From Chara braunii (Eukaryota > Streptophyta > Charophyceae > Charales > Characeae): a DNA stretch of 64,000 bases. Below the pieces are notes generated by a model. The model did not search any database, had not been told where the DNA came from, and was given only the letters and a program-made list of their open reading frames with translations. The position numbers and the translations under genes were made by a program. This document shows positions 52,485 through 63,754 of this stretch, in pieces. Every line of letters starts with the position of its first letter. The stretch's first letter is position 1. Where the stretch lies: assembly GCA_003427395.1 (NCBI GenBank), contig BFEA01000775.1, positions 39,439 to 103,438 of the forward strand. The letters are read 5' to 3'.

Positions 52485-53741
52485 GAACAAGGCAGGGCCT
52501 TATGGTCCTGGCTCCTTCTATTCTGGGGAGCGTCAGTCCGGTTCCTATTCCACCGGCAAGTCTAAAAACATCAATACATCAGAAAAGAACCACTCACGCT
52601 GCCTTCCGTCTGGCCGAAGGAACCCTGAGCAGCATTGATTGCTCCACCTTGGTGGAGGATTGACTGTCAGCTTGCCCTGTTACACTCTTTCCTCTCAGAC
52701 CTGGGGCCCAGATCTGTCAAATATGTCTATTCCTTCTAGAAAGAGGCCTTTCCTTGTCCTGCTATCGAGTAAACTGCCATTTATTCCGCCTGCTCGTGAG
52801 TCGCCTTCTCCCCTGTCCCTTTTTGCCCCATCCTCCCTTTCTCTATATGTCGCCAGAAACCCTAAACCCTAAACCCTTGTTCGGCAACAACACTGATATC
52901 CCTTGGGTTCCTCTGCTTCTTGTTCCTTTTCCTTGAAAGATATACGGGGTGTGTAAACCTCTCTTTCACTGTATCTTTGGGTCACCACCACTTATCTCTT
53001 CCCCTCTCTTTGCTGCAGCTTGCGTTGGTCTCCCGTAGGGTTTGTAGCCTAATCTTAGCGCCACTCTTTCGCCCCTGTCCTTCCTATGCTGGAGACCTTT
53101 GTGCGGAGCCTGAGACTTGTGATTCTTTTTGTAGCCAGCCTGTCCAATGTGGATACAGACGAGTACTCCCTCTTCCCTGTATCCTTCCGTGTGAGCTCTA
53201 TTGTTTTCTTCCCCCATTGTTTGTTTTCTTCCCCATTATCTGTTCTCAGCCTCCCTTTGCCGCATCTGTGTCTGGTCATGGCTACGTTCCTTTGGCCCCA
53301 GTCATACCCTTGCCAGTCGGCTTTTACTCCCGTTCAGCCTATATGCTCGTGAAGTGCATGTTCGGGCTGTTCTCTCCTCCCTGCCCGTGAATCTGGCTGA
53401 TCTTACCCTTGAGTACGGTCGATCCGAAGTTCTGCAAACTTGCCGTCCATTCGCCTCCTCTTGGTAACCTTATGTTTGCCTTTTCTCGTACCTCCGCCTC
53501 TTCCTGCAGGGGAAACTTTTAGTGCTTGTGACCAGATGAATGAAGTTGACGATACGTGTTGGTTGAGTGGGAATCTGGGAGGTTAGTGCAGTCAGGCTAA
53601 GTTAGTGTAGGGCAACTCCTTGCTATATGGGAGGGATGGGATGGGCGTGGATAATTTTTGTTAGTTTGGGTGTTGTTGTGGTTGGCTGGGCTGTTGTTGC
53701 TTTCCCGTTTGAGAGGAAGGGAGGGTCTTTCTCTTCTTTCC
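52485..53741 (-). other. 3' untranslated region of L1d
   Basis: Terminal block TTCTGGGGAGCGTCAG...CACCGGCAAGTC, stem-loop CTCCACC-TT-GGTGGAG (52642-52657), and almost three telomere-type units AAACCCTAAACCCTAAACCC (52857-52876), which read TTTAGGG on the element's sense strand. Confidence 0.8.
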
Positions 53742-56700
53742 CTAGCCTGTTCCTTTTTTTTTTCTTTTTTTTTTTTTTTCTTTTTTTTTTTGCTTTAATC
53801 CCAATTTGTGAATAGCAGGCTCTCCCCCTCTAGTCTCGCTATTTTTTCCTCTTTTCCGTCTTAGATCTCTCTTGTCTGGTTGAACTATCCTCTGTAGTTC
53901 CTTTTGCTCTCTATACCAGCGAGCCCTTATTTCGGTTTGTATTATGTTTTTTATCTCCGTCCTTTTCTCTTCTGTGCTTAGCGTCTGGCCTTCCAGTGTA
54001 CCTTTGCACCTCGCTTTCCAGATTACCCAGAGTGTTGCTCTCCTCCACAGCTCTGCTACTGCCTCTGTTTCCTCTTCTAGATTCTCATTTTCATGCCTTC
54101 CTGTTAGCAGGTAAAGAGGTCTGGAGGGAAATTCGTGGCCGGTTAGCTTTGTCCACGCCTCCTTAGTTCCCCTCCAGAGCTCTTGAGCTTGTTGGCAGTA
54201 AATCAAACAATGGACCATCGATTCCTCAATATTCTCATTGCAAACCTTGCACTGTGCACTTTGTTGGTGGGGGTCATCCTGTTTTCTTCTTTTGGCCAGC
54301 CATTGATTGACTGGCAGTGCCCAATTGATTATGAGCCATTGTAACCCTCTGATCTTAGCCGGTCTTATGCTCATATACTACCCCCAGGGAATTTCTGCAG
54401 GCCATCTAGCACTTTCGTCCAGATTCCTATCCGATATTACTGGAAGAAGATTCTTTGTGTGATTGCCTACTTTATAGCCTATTTTAACTTCGTAATTGTA
54501 TATTGGTGTAAGTTTTTTGGCTTTTCCTAAGGTACTAGGTACCATCCAACCCCATTTTTTCGGGTCTACCTCTAGATCTTTAATATCTAGCTCTGGTCTG
54601 AATAGTCCTACTTTGCTTAGGTCCGATTGATTAGACTGATTCTGCCTTGAACTTTTTTTGATTGTGCAAGCTCTCACTTTTTTGAGACTATTCAGCTCTC
54701 TTTCTTTCCTTGGGTCTATAACTTTGCCTATTTTTACCCACGATTTGTGCACTTCTTTTAATTCGTAAGAGGCAAACTCAGCCCTCCCTTCGTCTACGTT
54801 CAGTATTTTGGTCAGCTTGAAAGCCAAAGTTGGGGAATCCGAATCTCTAGTTGTTGCCCAATCTCCCACTTCCCATTTGATTTTGTTCTTGAGTAGCAGT
54901 ACCCAATTTAGCGGAATGCTTTCCAGAATGTTCTCTAACTGTTCCTTTAGGTACCCCTTTGAGTTTAGTTCGGAGTTCCTGGGTGGAAGCCCATCTGTTT
55001 TTCTCTGAATTCCAAAAATGGTCTATTTTCCACACTCCTTTGCTGATCCATTTCCTCCAGTGTTTGCCCTTCGTGTTTAATGGTCATGGTTTGTCCTTAT
55101 GGTCTCTCAACAGGGGATTTCCGAACAACGGCTGCCTTAGAACTTCTTCTTTTATTTTCGGGGTTCTAATCTTTTGTGGAAAACATGTTCTCCAGTGTTT
55201 TATTAATGTTGCTCAGTGCTCACTTGGTGGATCGTTGTCGTTCGACAGTCTTCCTCTCTCCCTCCTTCTTGGGTTCCAGGATGGATTCATAATCCAGTGG
55301 TAGCCTTCAATGGAGGGGTCTACTTTAAATGGCACGAGATTACGGATTTGGTAAAGGGCCATTTCATGCCATGGCAACTCTTTATTAAAAAGCAATTTAA
55401 TTATCCACTTATGCTGGAGGGATTGAAATTGTACTGCCGGATTCAATAGCCCCAGCCCCCCCTGCTGTTTTGGTCTGGTGATGTATTTCCACGCCACTTT
55501 GCTGATATAGTGTTATTTTTCATCTTTTCCCGTCCAGAGATAAGCCCCAATTTTCCTTTTGAGCGTTGTGAAGAAACTTGCAGGTGGGTTCCAAAGGGAA
55601 GCCACGTACCAGCCCATTGAAAGTATTGATGTGTTGATTACTAGCACTCTTCTCATTAGTGATACGTAAGTTTCTTGCCATTCTGCTAGCTTGTTCATCA
55701 TCTTGAGTAGCAGACTGGCTCCAGACGCATTGCTAGTTCCTTCTGCAGGTACTTGAATTCCAAGAAATCGCATCGGTTGTTGGGCATCTAGCCATTGCAG
55801 ACCCTGGGTGTCTTGGGTTTGTTGAGCGGGGTGAGAGGAGGCTAACCACCAACCAACTGTTTTATTCCAATTAATCTTCATTTCCGATGCTAATTGGAAG
55901 GCTTGCATTGCTTTTGTGAGGGCTAAGAAGGATGAGTCTGAAACTCTGATTAGTACAATCACGTCATCTGCGAAAAGAATAGTTGTTGGGATGGATAGTT
56001 GCTTTACGTCTTGCTGCACTGTGAGTCTTTCTATAGATGGATCTTTACGAAGGAACGCTGCTATTGCCTCCATAACAAAAAGAAATATGGGGGCTGCAAG
56101 AGGGTCTCCTGGTCTGACTGATCTGGACATTCTATATCCTTCGGAGAGGTGCCCATTAACTTGTACCATTCCTCGGGCATCCCCGTAGAGTACCCTTACC
56201 CACCTCCTAAAATTTGGACCTACGCCCATTTTTTCCATACTCTGCTGTAGAAAGTCCCAATTCACCTGATCGGACGCTTTTTCAAAGTCAAAGAAGAGTA
56301 TGGTTGCTTGCACTTTCTTGTCCTTTATAATCTTTGTGGCCTCGTTTAGGCTTACTTCACTGTCCAATATGTATCTCCCTGGTATGAAACCCGTTTGATC
56401 TATGTGAAAGCACTTATTCGTGACGTTCCTTATTTTGTTAGCTAGAGTTTTGGCTAAAATCTTGTAGACCACCGGTAATAGAGTTATGGGTCTGTTATGC
56501 CAAAACTCCTTTGGTAGTCCATCCTTACCCGGGGTTTTGTTTGGCTGCATACTCTTAAGGGCTTCAAACAGTTCTGTCTTGGTGATTTCCTTTTCTAGTA
56601 GGTCTATTGCTTTTTGGTTGAGGCTTTTGTCCAGATGCTTTAAGAATTTCTCCCTTGCTCTCTGCACAGTGCCCGCGTTTTCAAGGAAGGATTTGGACGA

Positions 56701-58044
56701 GTAGAGGTTCTGATAGAAGTCTGAAGCTACTCTCAATAATCCTTCCTGATCAGTTCGTGTAGTACCTAGAGAGTCTTTTAAGGCCTGGATTCTACCATTT
56801 CTATGGTTTGCTTTAATCCTTTGGAAGAAGAATTTCGTCATGCTCTCATTGCATTCCCAATCTCTTACCCGGGCTCGTATTGCTAAACCCTGCCTTTTCC
56901 ATTCCGCCCATTGCCTAAGTTCCGCTCGTGCCTCCTCCAATAGTTGTTCATACAGACTTTCTCCCGGGTTTGCTATCAGGTTAAACTTTGTTATTTCCAC
57001 CATGGCCTCGAGACTTTGTTGTCTGGCTTTGCTTCTGCCAGCTTCTCTTCTTGAGAAGCCGCTCGCCCATTGACTTATTTCTCGTATGGCGGTTGGGAAA
57101 TCTTTTAGGATTTCCCCTCTTCCAAGTTTCTTTTTAATTACCTCCTATTTGGTTTTAAACTCTTGCTTAAAAGAATCCAGATTGAGGAGCGAGGTGTTTA
57201 GTTTAAAAAAACTATTCCCCAGCGCGTTGTCCAATGATAAAGCCATATTTAAATACATTGGGTTGTGGTCAAATCCATCGTAGTGTGGCAACCTTCCTAT
57301 TTTGTAGTCTAGGACTGCTCCTTCTAACGAGTCCGCAATGAGAAAGAAGTCTATTATGGAAAAAGTAGTTCTACCTTGACTTGTTTTCCTGATACAGGTG
57401 TAATTTTTTTTCTCCGGATTGCGGACTCTGAACGGGTCTATGAGATTTTTTTCCATTGCTAACTGAGCAAGTGCCGCCCCTGCTGCATCTTGTGAGTTTT
57501 CTTCTGCCCAGGAGATTCTGTCTAATTGGGAATTTTGGGCCGTGTTCCAGTCTCCCACTAGTATGGCATGTGTATGTGCTGGTATTAGGTCCCCTACCTC
57601 CTCGAGGAACCCGATTCTCTCCACTGCTGCATTTGGGGCGTATAGGTTCACTACTATGATGTCTTCTCCTTTGTGGGCTAGTTCTATTTTGGTCCACCTT
57701 CCACCTATTGGGTCTGCTGCAGTTGATTTGATTTGTAGGTGTTACACCTCTATTACCCGCTTGTGTACTAACGTGATTACTCCTACTGAGGCAGGTTGTG
57801 GGCTGTAAGTTGTTACTACTAAAGCACAATTTCGTAACCTTTTCGTGATTTCTTTTTCTGCCTCTACATGTGTGGTTGTGTTGGTTAGGTGCGTCTCCTG
57901 GAGACAAACCATGTCCGGAGGGTTTGGCCCATTCCATCCCGTAGTGTTGAGAAAACAATGCCACTTTTCTTGATTTGACAGAATCGTCGCTAGTCCTCTC
58001 ACATTCCAGGATTGTATCACCAGATCCCCCCTTGTTACTTTCAT
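53742..58044 (-). pseudogene. ORF2 of L1d: endonuclease, reverse transcriptase, zinc knuckle
   Basis: From 58044, IQSWNVRGLA and VCLQETHL open the EEP endonuclease. LVGDWNTAQN, SIIDFFLIADS and YDGFDHNP complete it. RT follows with RPITLLPVVYK, DQTGFIPGRY, FFDFEKASDQVNWD and ILFADDVIVLIR (FADD intact). The end has CKVCNENIEESMVHCLIYC. From 58044 to about 55035 it is one frame with in-frame stops at 57742, 57145, 55513 and 55213; a frameshift lies at 54870-54955. LPKEFW is joined directly to HNRPITLL near 56495: about 46 residues that L1a still has between these motifs are missing, an in-frame deletion removing the first RT motifs. It would therefore be inactive. Confidence 0.92.
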
Positions 58045-58087
58045 GTTTTACCAGTTCTTGACTTCTTTACAATTCTGCTTTTTGTGT

Positions 58088-60384
58088 CTAGGACTTAGAA
58101 CTGCTCTCCAGTTCCCGCTCCGGGGGTGTCAGAAGCGTTGGGAGCTCATTCTCATCTTGTGCAAGTACCTCAGATTCCAATAAGGTTGCCAACGCCACAG
58201 CATTCTGCGTCATCATCGTTTCCCTACCCAGTGCTGTGATGGGTAATGCTGCTATCCACCTCCACGGTTTCCATTTCAAGTCCTCCGAAAGTTCTGTTTT
58301 GTGGTCTAAGCAGAGTAGCAGCTGCCGCGCATCATACTGTGTTTGCTCCTTTCCCCCCTCACCCACTGTGGCTACCGTTTGTCCTATCTCCCTTCCCTTT
58401 TGCAGATCACCAGCGAACCCATGAAGTTCGGTTCTCTTCCCTTGCTGATCTTTTTCAGCAAGTCCTCTTTCTTTTATCCCAATTGCCATCTGGGCACCGA
58501 GAGGTCATCATAGACTGCTACGTTCCACTCCTTAGTGAGTGAGTCTCTTTGAATGGGGACAGAGCGGGATGGCAAAAGTGTGCAAGCTTCTTTTCTGGCT
58601 CTTTCCCACAGTGCATCGTGGTCCCTGTGCTGCAGATCCTGCACTGTCACAGTGCGGAGGGAAATTTCTCTGTTCAGGTCCTCAAGCCGTGAATTCTGTA
58701 CGTATAAGGCTTGTACCTGGATGCCGAGATGGGTGATCGCTGTCATCTCTTTGCCTGGCTCTTCTTGTTCCTTCCGCTTCACCCGATCCTCCAGGAGTTG
58801 AGTTGGTTTGTAGTTCTGCAGTTTTTCCCCCTTGCTTTGTTCCTTCCTCTTCTCTTCCTCTGCGTTCTTCTCTTCCCACTCCATTTCCTGATCTTCTTTG
58901 GATGCACAGTACTTTTCTGCAAAGAAAGTCGCCAATTCTTCCTCTCTCTCTAACGGTGCGATTTCTGCTTTCTGTTTGTTTTTCTGTTCTTCTATGTGCA
59001 GAATTAGCTGTAGTTCATAATTCTCGTTCCTTTCTTTTTCATAGATCTGGATACATTCTCTTAGCTCACTTTCGTGCTGTCCTGACCAAGGGTAGCCCTC
59101 ATCTATGTCCTGCCCTTGGTCCCCCTCCACTGATTCTCTATCCGCTTGACCTTCAATGTGCTTCCTTTTTTCTCCCACGGCCGGACTTTGCTGGTCTTCT
59201 TTCTCCCCTGAGGTTGGGTTCGTGTTTCCTTCATCCATGGATTCATCAGTCCCTTCAGCCTCCTTGCCCTTCCCCTGCACAGCCTTGTCCTGTCCCCTCC
59301 GCCTTCTCCGCGTGTAAGTCCTTTGTTTTTGGCATTCCCCCCTTGTTCTTTCCTCCTCCTGGTATCTCCTTACCGCCTCCACCCATTGCCTTTTCGTGTT
59401 TTCTTGCACTGATTGCAAATCTGCGTAGAGATCCCTCTCCCAAATCTCATGTTTCAGCGCGTCAACGTTTATCACTGGATCTTTAGTGAAAATTTTGGGC
59501 GCTTTTTTTCCCGTTTTAAACATTTGCCATCTGTTGTCGAAAGGGGGGTAGACGTCCGGCCTGGGCCTCGGCTCTCCTTCAATGATCCAGACCCAGTCAG
59601 GTGTGTCCAGATTATCATTGAAAACCCAACCTGCATACTGCGCCTCTGGGATGTACCAATACCCCTTTTTGTCGGCCACTTCTTGCAGATTTGCTGTTTT
59701 GAGCACTTTGGGTTTTGCACTTTCCTTTGTTTTCGGGCAATTTGCATCTGTACCCAGGTGCCCCCTTTGTCTACACTTGAAACAAAGGGGATTGATTTTG
59801 CTGGACACCGTTATTCTGATGACTTTGTTTTCCTGTGAGAAAAATCATTCATCAGGTATGAACGGTAAGGTGTTGTCCCCTGTTTCCAAAACTACCGTCA
59901 TCTGGTTGTGTTGTGGTGTGAGGAAGTCCGAAGTTGAGACGATCCAGTGTGCTTCCTTGAAATGTACGAATTCCATTCTCACTCTCTCCTTTATGCAGCC
60001 ATGCATTCCCTCTGGTACATTGTCAAACTGGATCCAAAAGTGCTTTTTAATTAGCTCCTGCTTGTACCTGAATGGCGTTTGCTGAAAATTCGTTGCTTGC
60101 TTCCATGGGTGCACTGTGATGGAAGAGCATGTGAAGCATTTGTTTTTCAGGAAAGATGCAACAACCTCCTCCATGCACAGGACCATAATAACATTTCTTG
60201 ACCTCGGATGGAAGGACACTTTTGGTTCTTGCCCCTGAATCGGTTCCAGACTTTTCAATTTTTCCCAAATCCACTTCAACTTGGCTTGTCTGTCCAATTC
60301 CTGGCTTTTTTTGGAGAATGTAAACAGGACGGCGTGCTTTTGGTGCTGCTTGGATGTCAATTCTTTCGGGCATTCGTATATCAC
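58088..60384 (-). pseudogene. ORF1 of L1d: DUF4283-like domain, CCHC knuckle, acidic coiled region
   Basis: From 60384 the N-terminal ~150 residues resemble the DUF4283 domain of plant L1 ORF1 (KLKWIWEKLKSLE, NVIMVLCMEEVVASF, KKHFWIQFDNVPEG). After a single in-frame TGA (59845-59847) the same frame continues to CFKCRQRGHLGTDANC, a CCHC knuckle (59750-59790), then to a long Glu/Lys/Gln-rich region to 58474. The last part (58489-58088, KWKPWRWIAALPI) is in a neighbouring frame. ORF1 proteins bind element RNA and form the particle with ORF2. Confidence 0.85.
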
Positions 60385-60479
60385 TACCTCCTCTTTGTTG
60401 TTTCCGCCATGATCGATGCTTTTGGTAGTTTTGACGAGTGGTGTTCAGGTCTGTTCCGCAAGCCAGTTTTGTGTTTCTA

Positions 60480-60850
60480 TTCCCATTCCCTCCATTGCTT
60501 GATGGGACTAGGACAGGGATGGAATGGGTTCGAAGTGGGATGAGATCGGGTCTGGCTGGGGTGAAATCAGGGAAGGGTATGGGTCTGAAGGGATGATGAT
60601 GGGAATGAACTGGGGTTGGAGAGGCAATGGGGGTGGGGTGAGATCTGGTTGTAGTTGGGATTGGATTAGATGGGGGGAGGCCTGGAAGCGGATGGGAACT
60701 TAGAAAGGGGATCTGGGAGCGGGAATAATCTCGTGGTGGAATGGGATTGGAGCGGAAGATGGGATCGGGGTAGGAGATGTGGTCGCTCTCGTGAAGGAGC
60801 GGGGACGGAATGGGAGATGGAAATGGGATCGTAATCGTGATAGGAGTGTT
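60480..60850 (+). repeat. Purine-rich GGGATGGGAATGGG-type degenerate repeat
   Basis: The plus strand is dominated by GGGA, GGAATGGG and GGGATCGG words. It could be part of the pyrimidine-rich L1d 5' UTR (minus strand) or a separate simple-sequence block. No clear unit length. Confidence 0.5.
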
Positions 60851-62647
60851 CCTGGATTGGTGACTGTTTAATCAGAGGGCCTACTTCGCTTCGTCCTATC
60901 CTTGTACTTGACTGGCGCTGTTTGTCCTTCGTATCCGGTTTGATGGCGTAAAAGCCGTGTCTGGGAAGAGATTGGCTCACTTATTCTCAGTATTTGACCC
61001 TATAAGTGATAAGAGGTTCTCAAAATATCATACCCAATAATTAACATTCCGGGTATTAATTGGATGGTGAAGTGAGATAGCAGATTTACGAAAGGAATTA
61101 AAACTAAAGAAATAATAGAATGACCGTGAATCTCGTTGAGCATGTGGTTGGACGAAATAATGAATATTGAATAAAAATGATAATTAGTAATAATAATAAT
61201 TGCTAATAGATAATAGGATGAGCGTAACAACAATCAGTATTGTGCTAATGGAGGCCTGTGATTGCTATTTCGTTCGTAACTTGGGCTTATTTCGGATCTG
61301 GTGTCGGCTTGGATGGTACGCTGCTCCCTTGGGGAAGTCTTATGCCCTCCTCTTGTCTTGTCGCGAGCGCACTTGTTGCTTGCGATCTAGGCGTACGACA
61401 GTAGAATGTCTGGTGAGAACTTACCCGTGTCTCTTGTGAGAGGTCCAGTGTTCTTCGGTCTGTCTTTATGAGGCTAATGATTGTAAGCTTGGTTGTTGCG
61501 TTCTCCTCTCCTCTGCGAGCGACGGGCTTCTTGTTTGTCGTAGCCTTGAGCAACCCTTGCTCAACCTTGTCTTTTTCCTTTCCCTCCTTCCTCTCTCTGT
61601 CTCTCCTCTCCCTTACCTCCTCGTGCCTTTCATGCCCTTACCTCTCCTTTTCTTTTACTCCTCCTCTTGACCCTTTCTTGGGTAAGAACACGGGCTCGCT
61701 CGTAATTATGTCGCCGCTTGTCCTTCCTTTCTATTGTCCTTTTCCTTCTCCCCCTACTCCCGTGTAGGGACTTGATCTCGAAAGGTGGAAGTCACCTCTT
61801 TTGTTTTTACTTAAACTTAGAGGAGACTCCTACACTCCTCTGTTTTATACCCTCTCCTTTAGGAACCCTCTTCTCCTCGCCCTCCGTCGTTGTTGTCCTT
61901 TCCTATTCTTAGATTTCTCACCCTTCGTTTGTTGTTCTCGTCGGCTACGTTGCTCGTCTCTTCTTTCCCGTACCTTCTCCTCTCTCTCCGATCCTTTTTG
62001 TCGCTTACTTGATTGCTAGTTGCCATGCCCGAGGGCGTGGCGAGGTGTGGTGCGAACGTGTCACCCTGATTCCCGCCTTGCAGCCTTCGAATTCGAAGCG
62101 TGATGATGTGTACGTGTCGCGCGTTTTTCGTGGAGGAAAAATTCACCAAGGCGCGGATGCGAAAATTAGCGCTCAGACTTAGCGCTAACCGAAACGGCGC
62201 TCTCGCTCGAGTCTGAACCGTCAGCCAACCTGACAGAATTCAAAGATCATATTTGTTGTTCCTCCTCATGAGGAACGTTTTTCTCTTCTTCGAAGTGCTG
62301 CATCGGTTGTCTCCTTCTTTATCAAGACTTCCAGCGCTGCACTTCCGTGCAGGCAGTTGAGCTGGCACTGCTATTATTGGGGTTGCTGGTTCAGATTGGC
62401 ACGTTGTGACAACTGTGGGGTTACTGCTGCTACGGCAGCCATCACCAGGGGTATGAGGTGGCAAAGAGGAAGAAGAAGACTCCTGCCGACTTCGTTGAAC
62501 ACTTGTTTTTGGTTGTTCGGGGTTGTTGTAAATGCAGTTGTGATTCTTGGAACAAGTACTTTGGATTGATTGGAGGAGGACGGGGGATTACAGAATTGAA
62601 AATCGTTTTTCAATTCTCTGTGTATTTCGAGCTTCCGCTGTGCATAT
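60851..62647. other. Unassigned region, no gene recognised
   Basis: 61000-61230 is AT-rich with AATAAT runs. 61560-62010 is strongly pyrimidine-rich (CTTCCTCTC-type) on the plus strand and may be a promoter-proximal or untranslated region, but no coding start is convincing. Inverted repeats: TTAGCGCT/AGCGCTAA (62165-62188) and GAATTGAAAA/TTTTCAATTC (62593-62616). Confidence 0.5.
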
Positions 62648-63171
62648 TGCGAGGATCAGGGTCCTCGTTAGGCCTGAGGGGCCCTGTTGCAAAGGTGCGT
62701 GCCCTAAGTGAAGGCGGGCCTAACATATCGCAGGAGGCCCTCGACTGTCAATTTCATAGTTGGGGTCCAGGCAGTTGCGACGTGCCAGTTGGTTGAGAGA
62801 AACCCAGGCTGAGCAACAAAGACATTTCCAGGGCCTACCGGGCCTTTCACAAAGAATGCAGGCCCTGGGCGTGAATTGCAGCCTCATACACTGACAGTTG
62901 GGAAGCCCAACCGAACGAGGCCCAGTAGCTGCAGCGCAAAGGCAGCATCCTGGGGCCTTCCGGATGCTTCTAGGCCCAGGTCAGTACAACCAGGCTGCAC
63001 GAGCAGGCCAGCTCTTTCCATAAAGGAAAGATCTCTCCCCAGGCAGCCTCATTCAGGCACTCGCATGCTAGTGGCAGCGCTGCTGGAGCAAATGCTCGTG
63101 GGCTGCTGCTGGCGCTGAGAAGCAAGGTGCAGCACGTGCGGTCGTGTAGGGAAGAAGGGCGCTGCTGAGGG

Positions 63172-63362
63172 CAGCGCCATAGCCCAGCCACCATAGCTGG
63201 TGGGCTTGGACTACAGTGAGGCGCATGAGTGGTCTTCGGGTGTAAGGGAGGAAGACGTGGGTGTAANCAGCGCCATAGCCCAGCCACCATAGCTGGTGGG
63301 CTTGGACTACAGTGAGGCGCATGAGTGGTCTTCGGGTGTAAGGGAGGAAGACGTGGGTGTAA
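63172..63362 (+). repeat. 95-bp exact duplication around one N
   Basis: 63172-63266 and 63268-63362 are identical, with N at 63267 between them. The second copy continues normally. No other D-family LTR here has this duplication, so an assembly join is the likely cause. Confidence 0.95.
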
Positions 63363-63381
63363 CGTCAGGGAAGGGCGAAGG

Positions 63382-63397
63382 ATGATGATGATGATGA
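63382..63397 (+). repeat. (GAT)n microsatellite
   Basis: Five GATGAT-type units inside the element E LTR. Confidence 0.8.
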
Positions 63398-63739
63398 CGT
63401 GAGGGCACTTACCTTGTATTGGTGATGGTCTGCATTTGGGCGACATCTTCAAGTACTTCGGGTTGCCGCTGATGTCAACAGTTGCATTGTCTATTAGTAG
63501 GCCGATCGTAGCTGTGTAGGGGTGGGCTGGGCGCTGAGCGCCAAGTAGGAGTGTGAAGGGACTGGACTCTTGTGTTGCTGGCGGAGAGAGAAATCTCTCC
63601 TTGACATTGGTTTTCAGTACTACGAACCTCCATTGGTGTATTATTGGTGCAATGCTGCTCTCTGGACACAGTGTGACTATCTGGCTTGATGGTGTAATCT
63701 GGATTTGTCATCTCGCTGTTGCTTATTTTCCTTGCAATT

Positions 63740-63754
63740 TGGTCTCAGAGCTGG
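63740..63754 (+). promoter_or_regulatory. Primer-binding site, element E
   Basis: TGGTCTCAGAGCTGG, one base from the canonical plant initiator tRNA-Met type site, 3 nt after the LTR end. Confidence 0.8.

Larger units (their letters stand above)
52466..60640 (-). mobile_element. L1-type LINE 'L1d', nearly full length
   Basis: Tail T run 52466-52484 at the gap edge; 3' UTR to ~53740; ORF2 58044 to 53742; ORF1 60384 to 58088; possible 5' UTR to ~60640. The order and the spacing fit plant L1. Only a handful of stops break each ORF, so it is the best preserved LINE in the window. Confidence 0.9.
62648..63736 (+). repeat. 5' LTR of D-family Gypsy element E
   Basis: It begins near TGCGAGGATCAGGG, contains CCCTAAGTGAAGGCGGGCC (62702) as in element D, and ends TTTTCCTTGCA. 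A primer site follows. It includes a 95-bp segment printed twice around a single N (63172-63362). Confidence 0.85.

Noticed and set aside
51951-52638. Frames running through the N gap
   Set aside because: N-derived residues are not sequence; flanks are LINE 3' UTR and unassigned DNA.
58803-59486. 227-codon plus-strand frame
   Set aside because: It is the antisense shadow of the L1d ORF1 acidic region.
61468-62019. Leu/Ser/Phe-rich frames of 60-100 codons
   Set aside because: Translation of pyrimidine-rich DNA; no conserved motif or convincing start.
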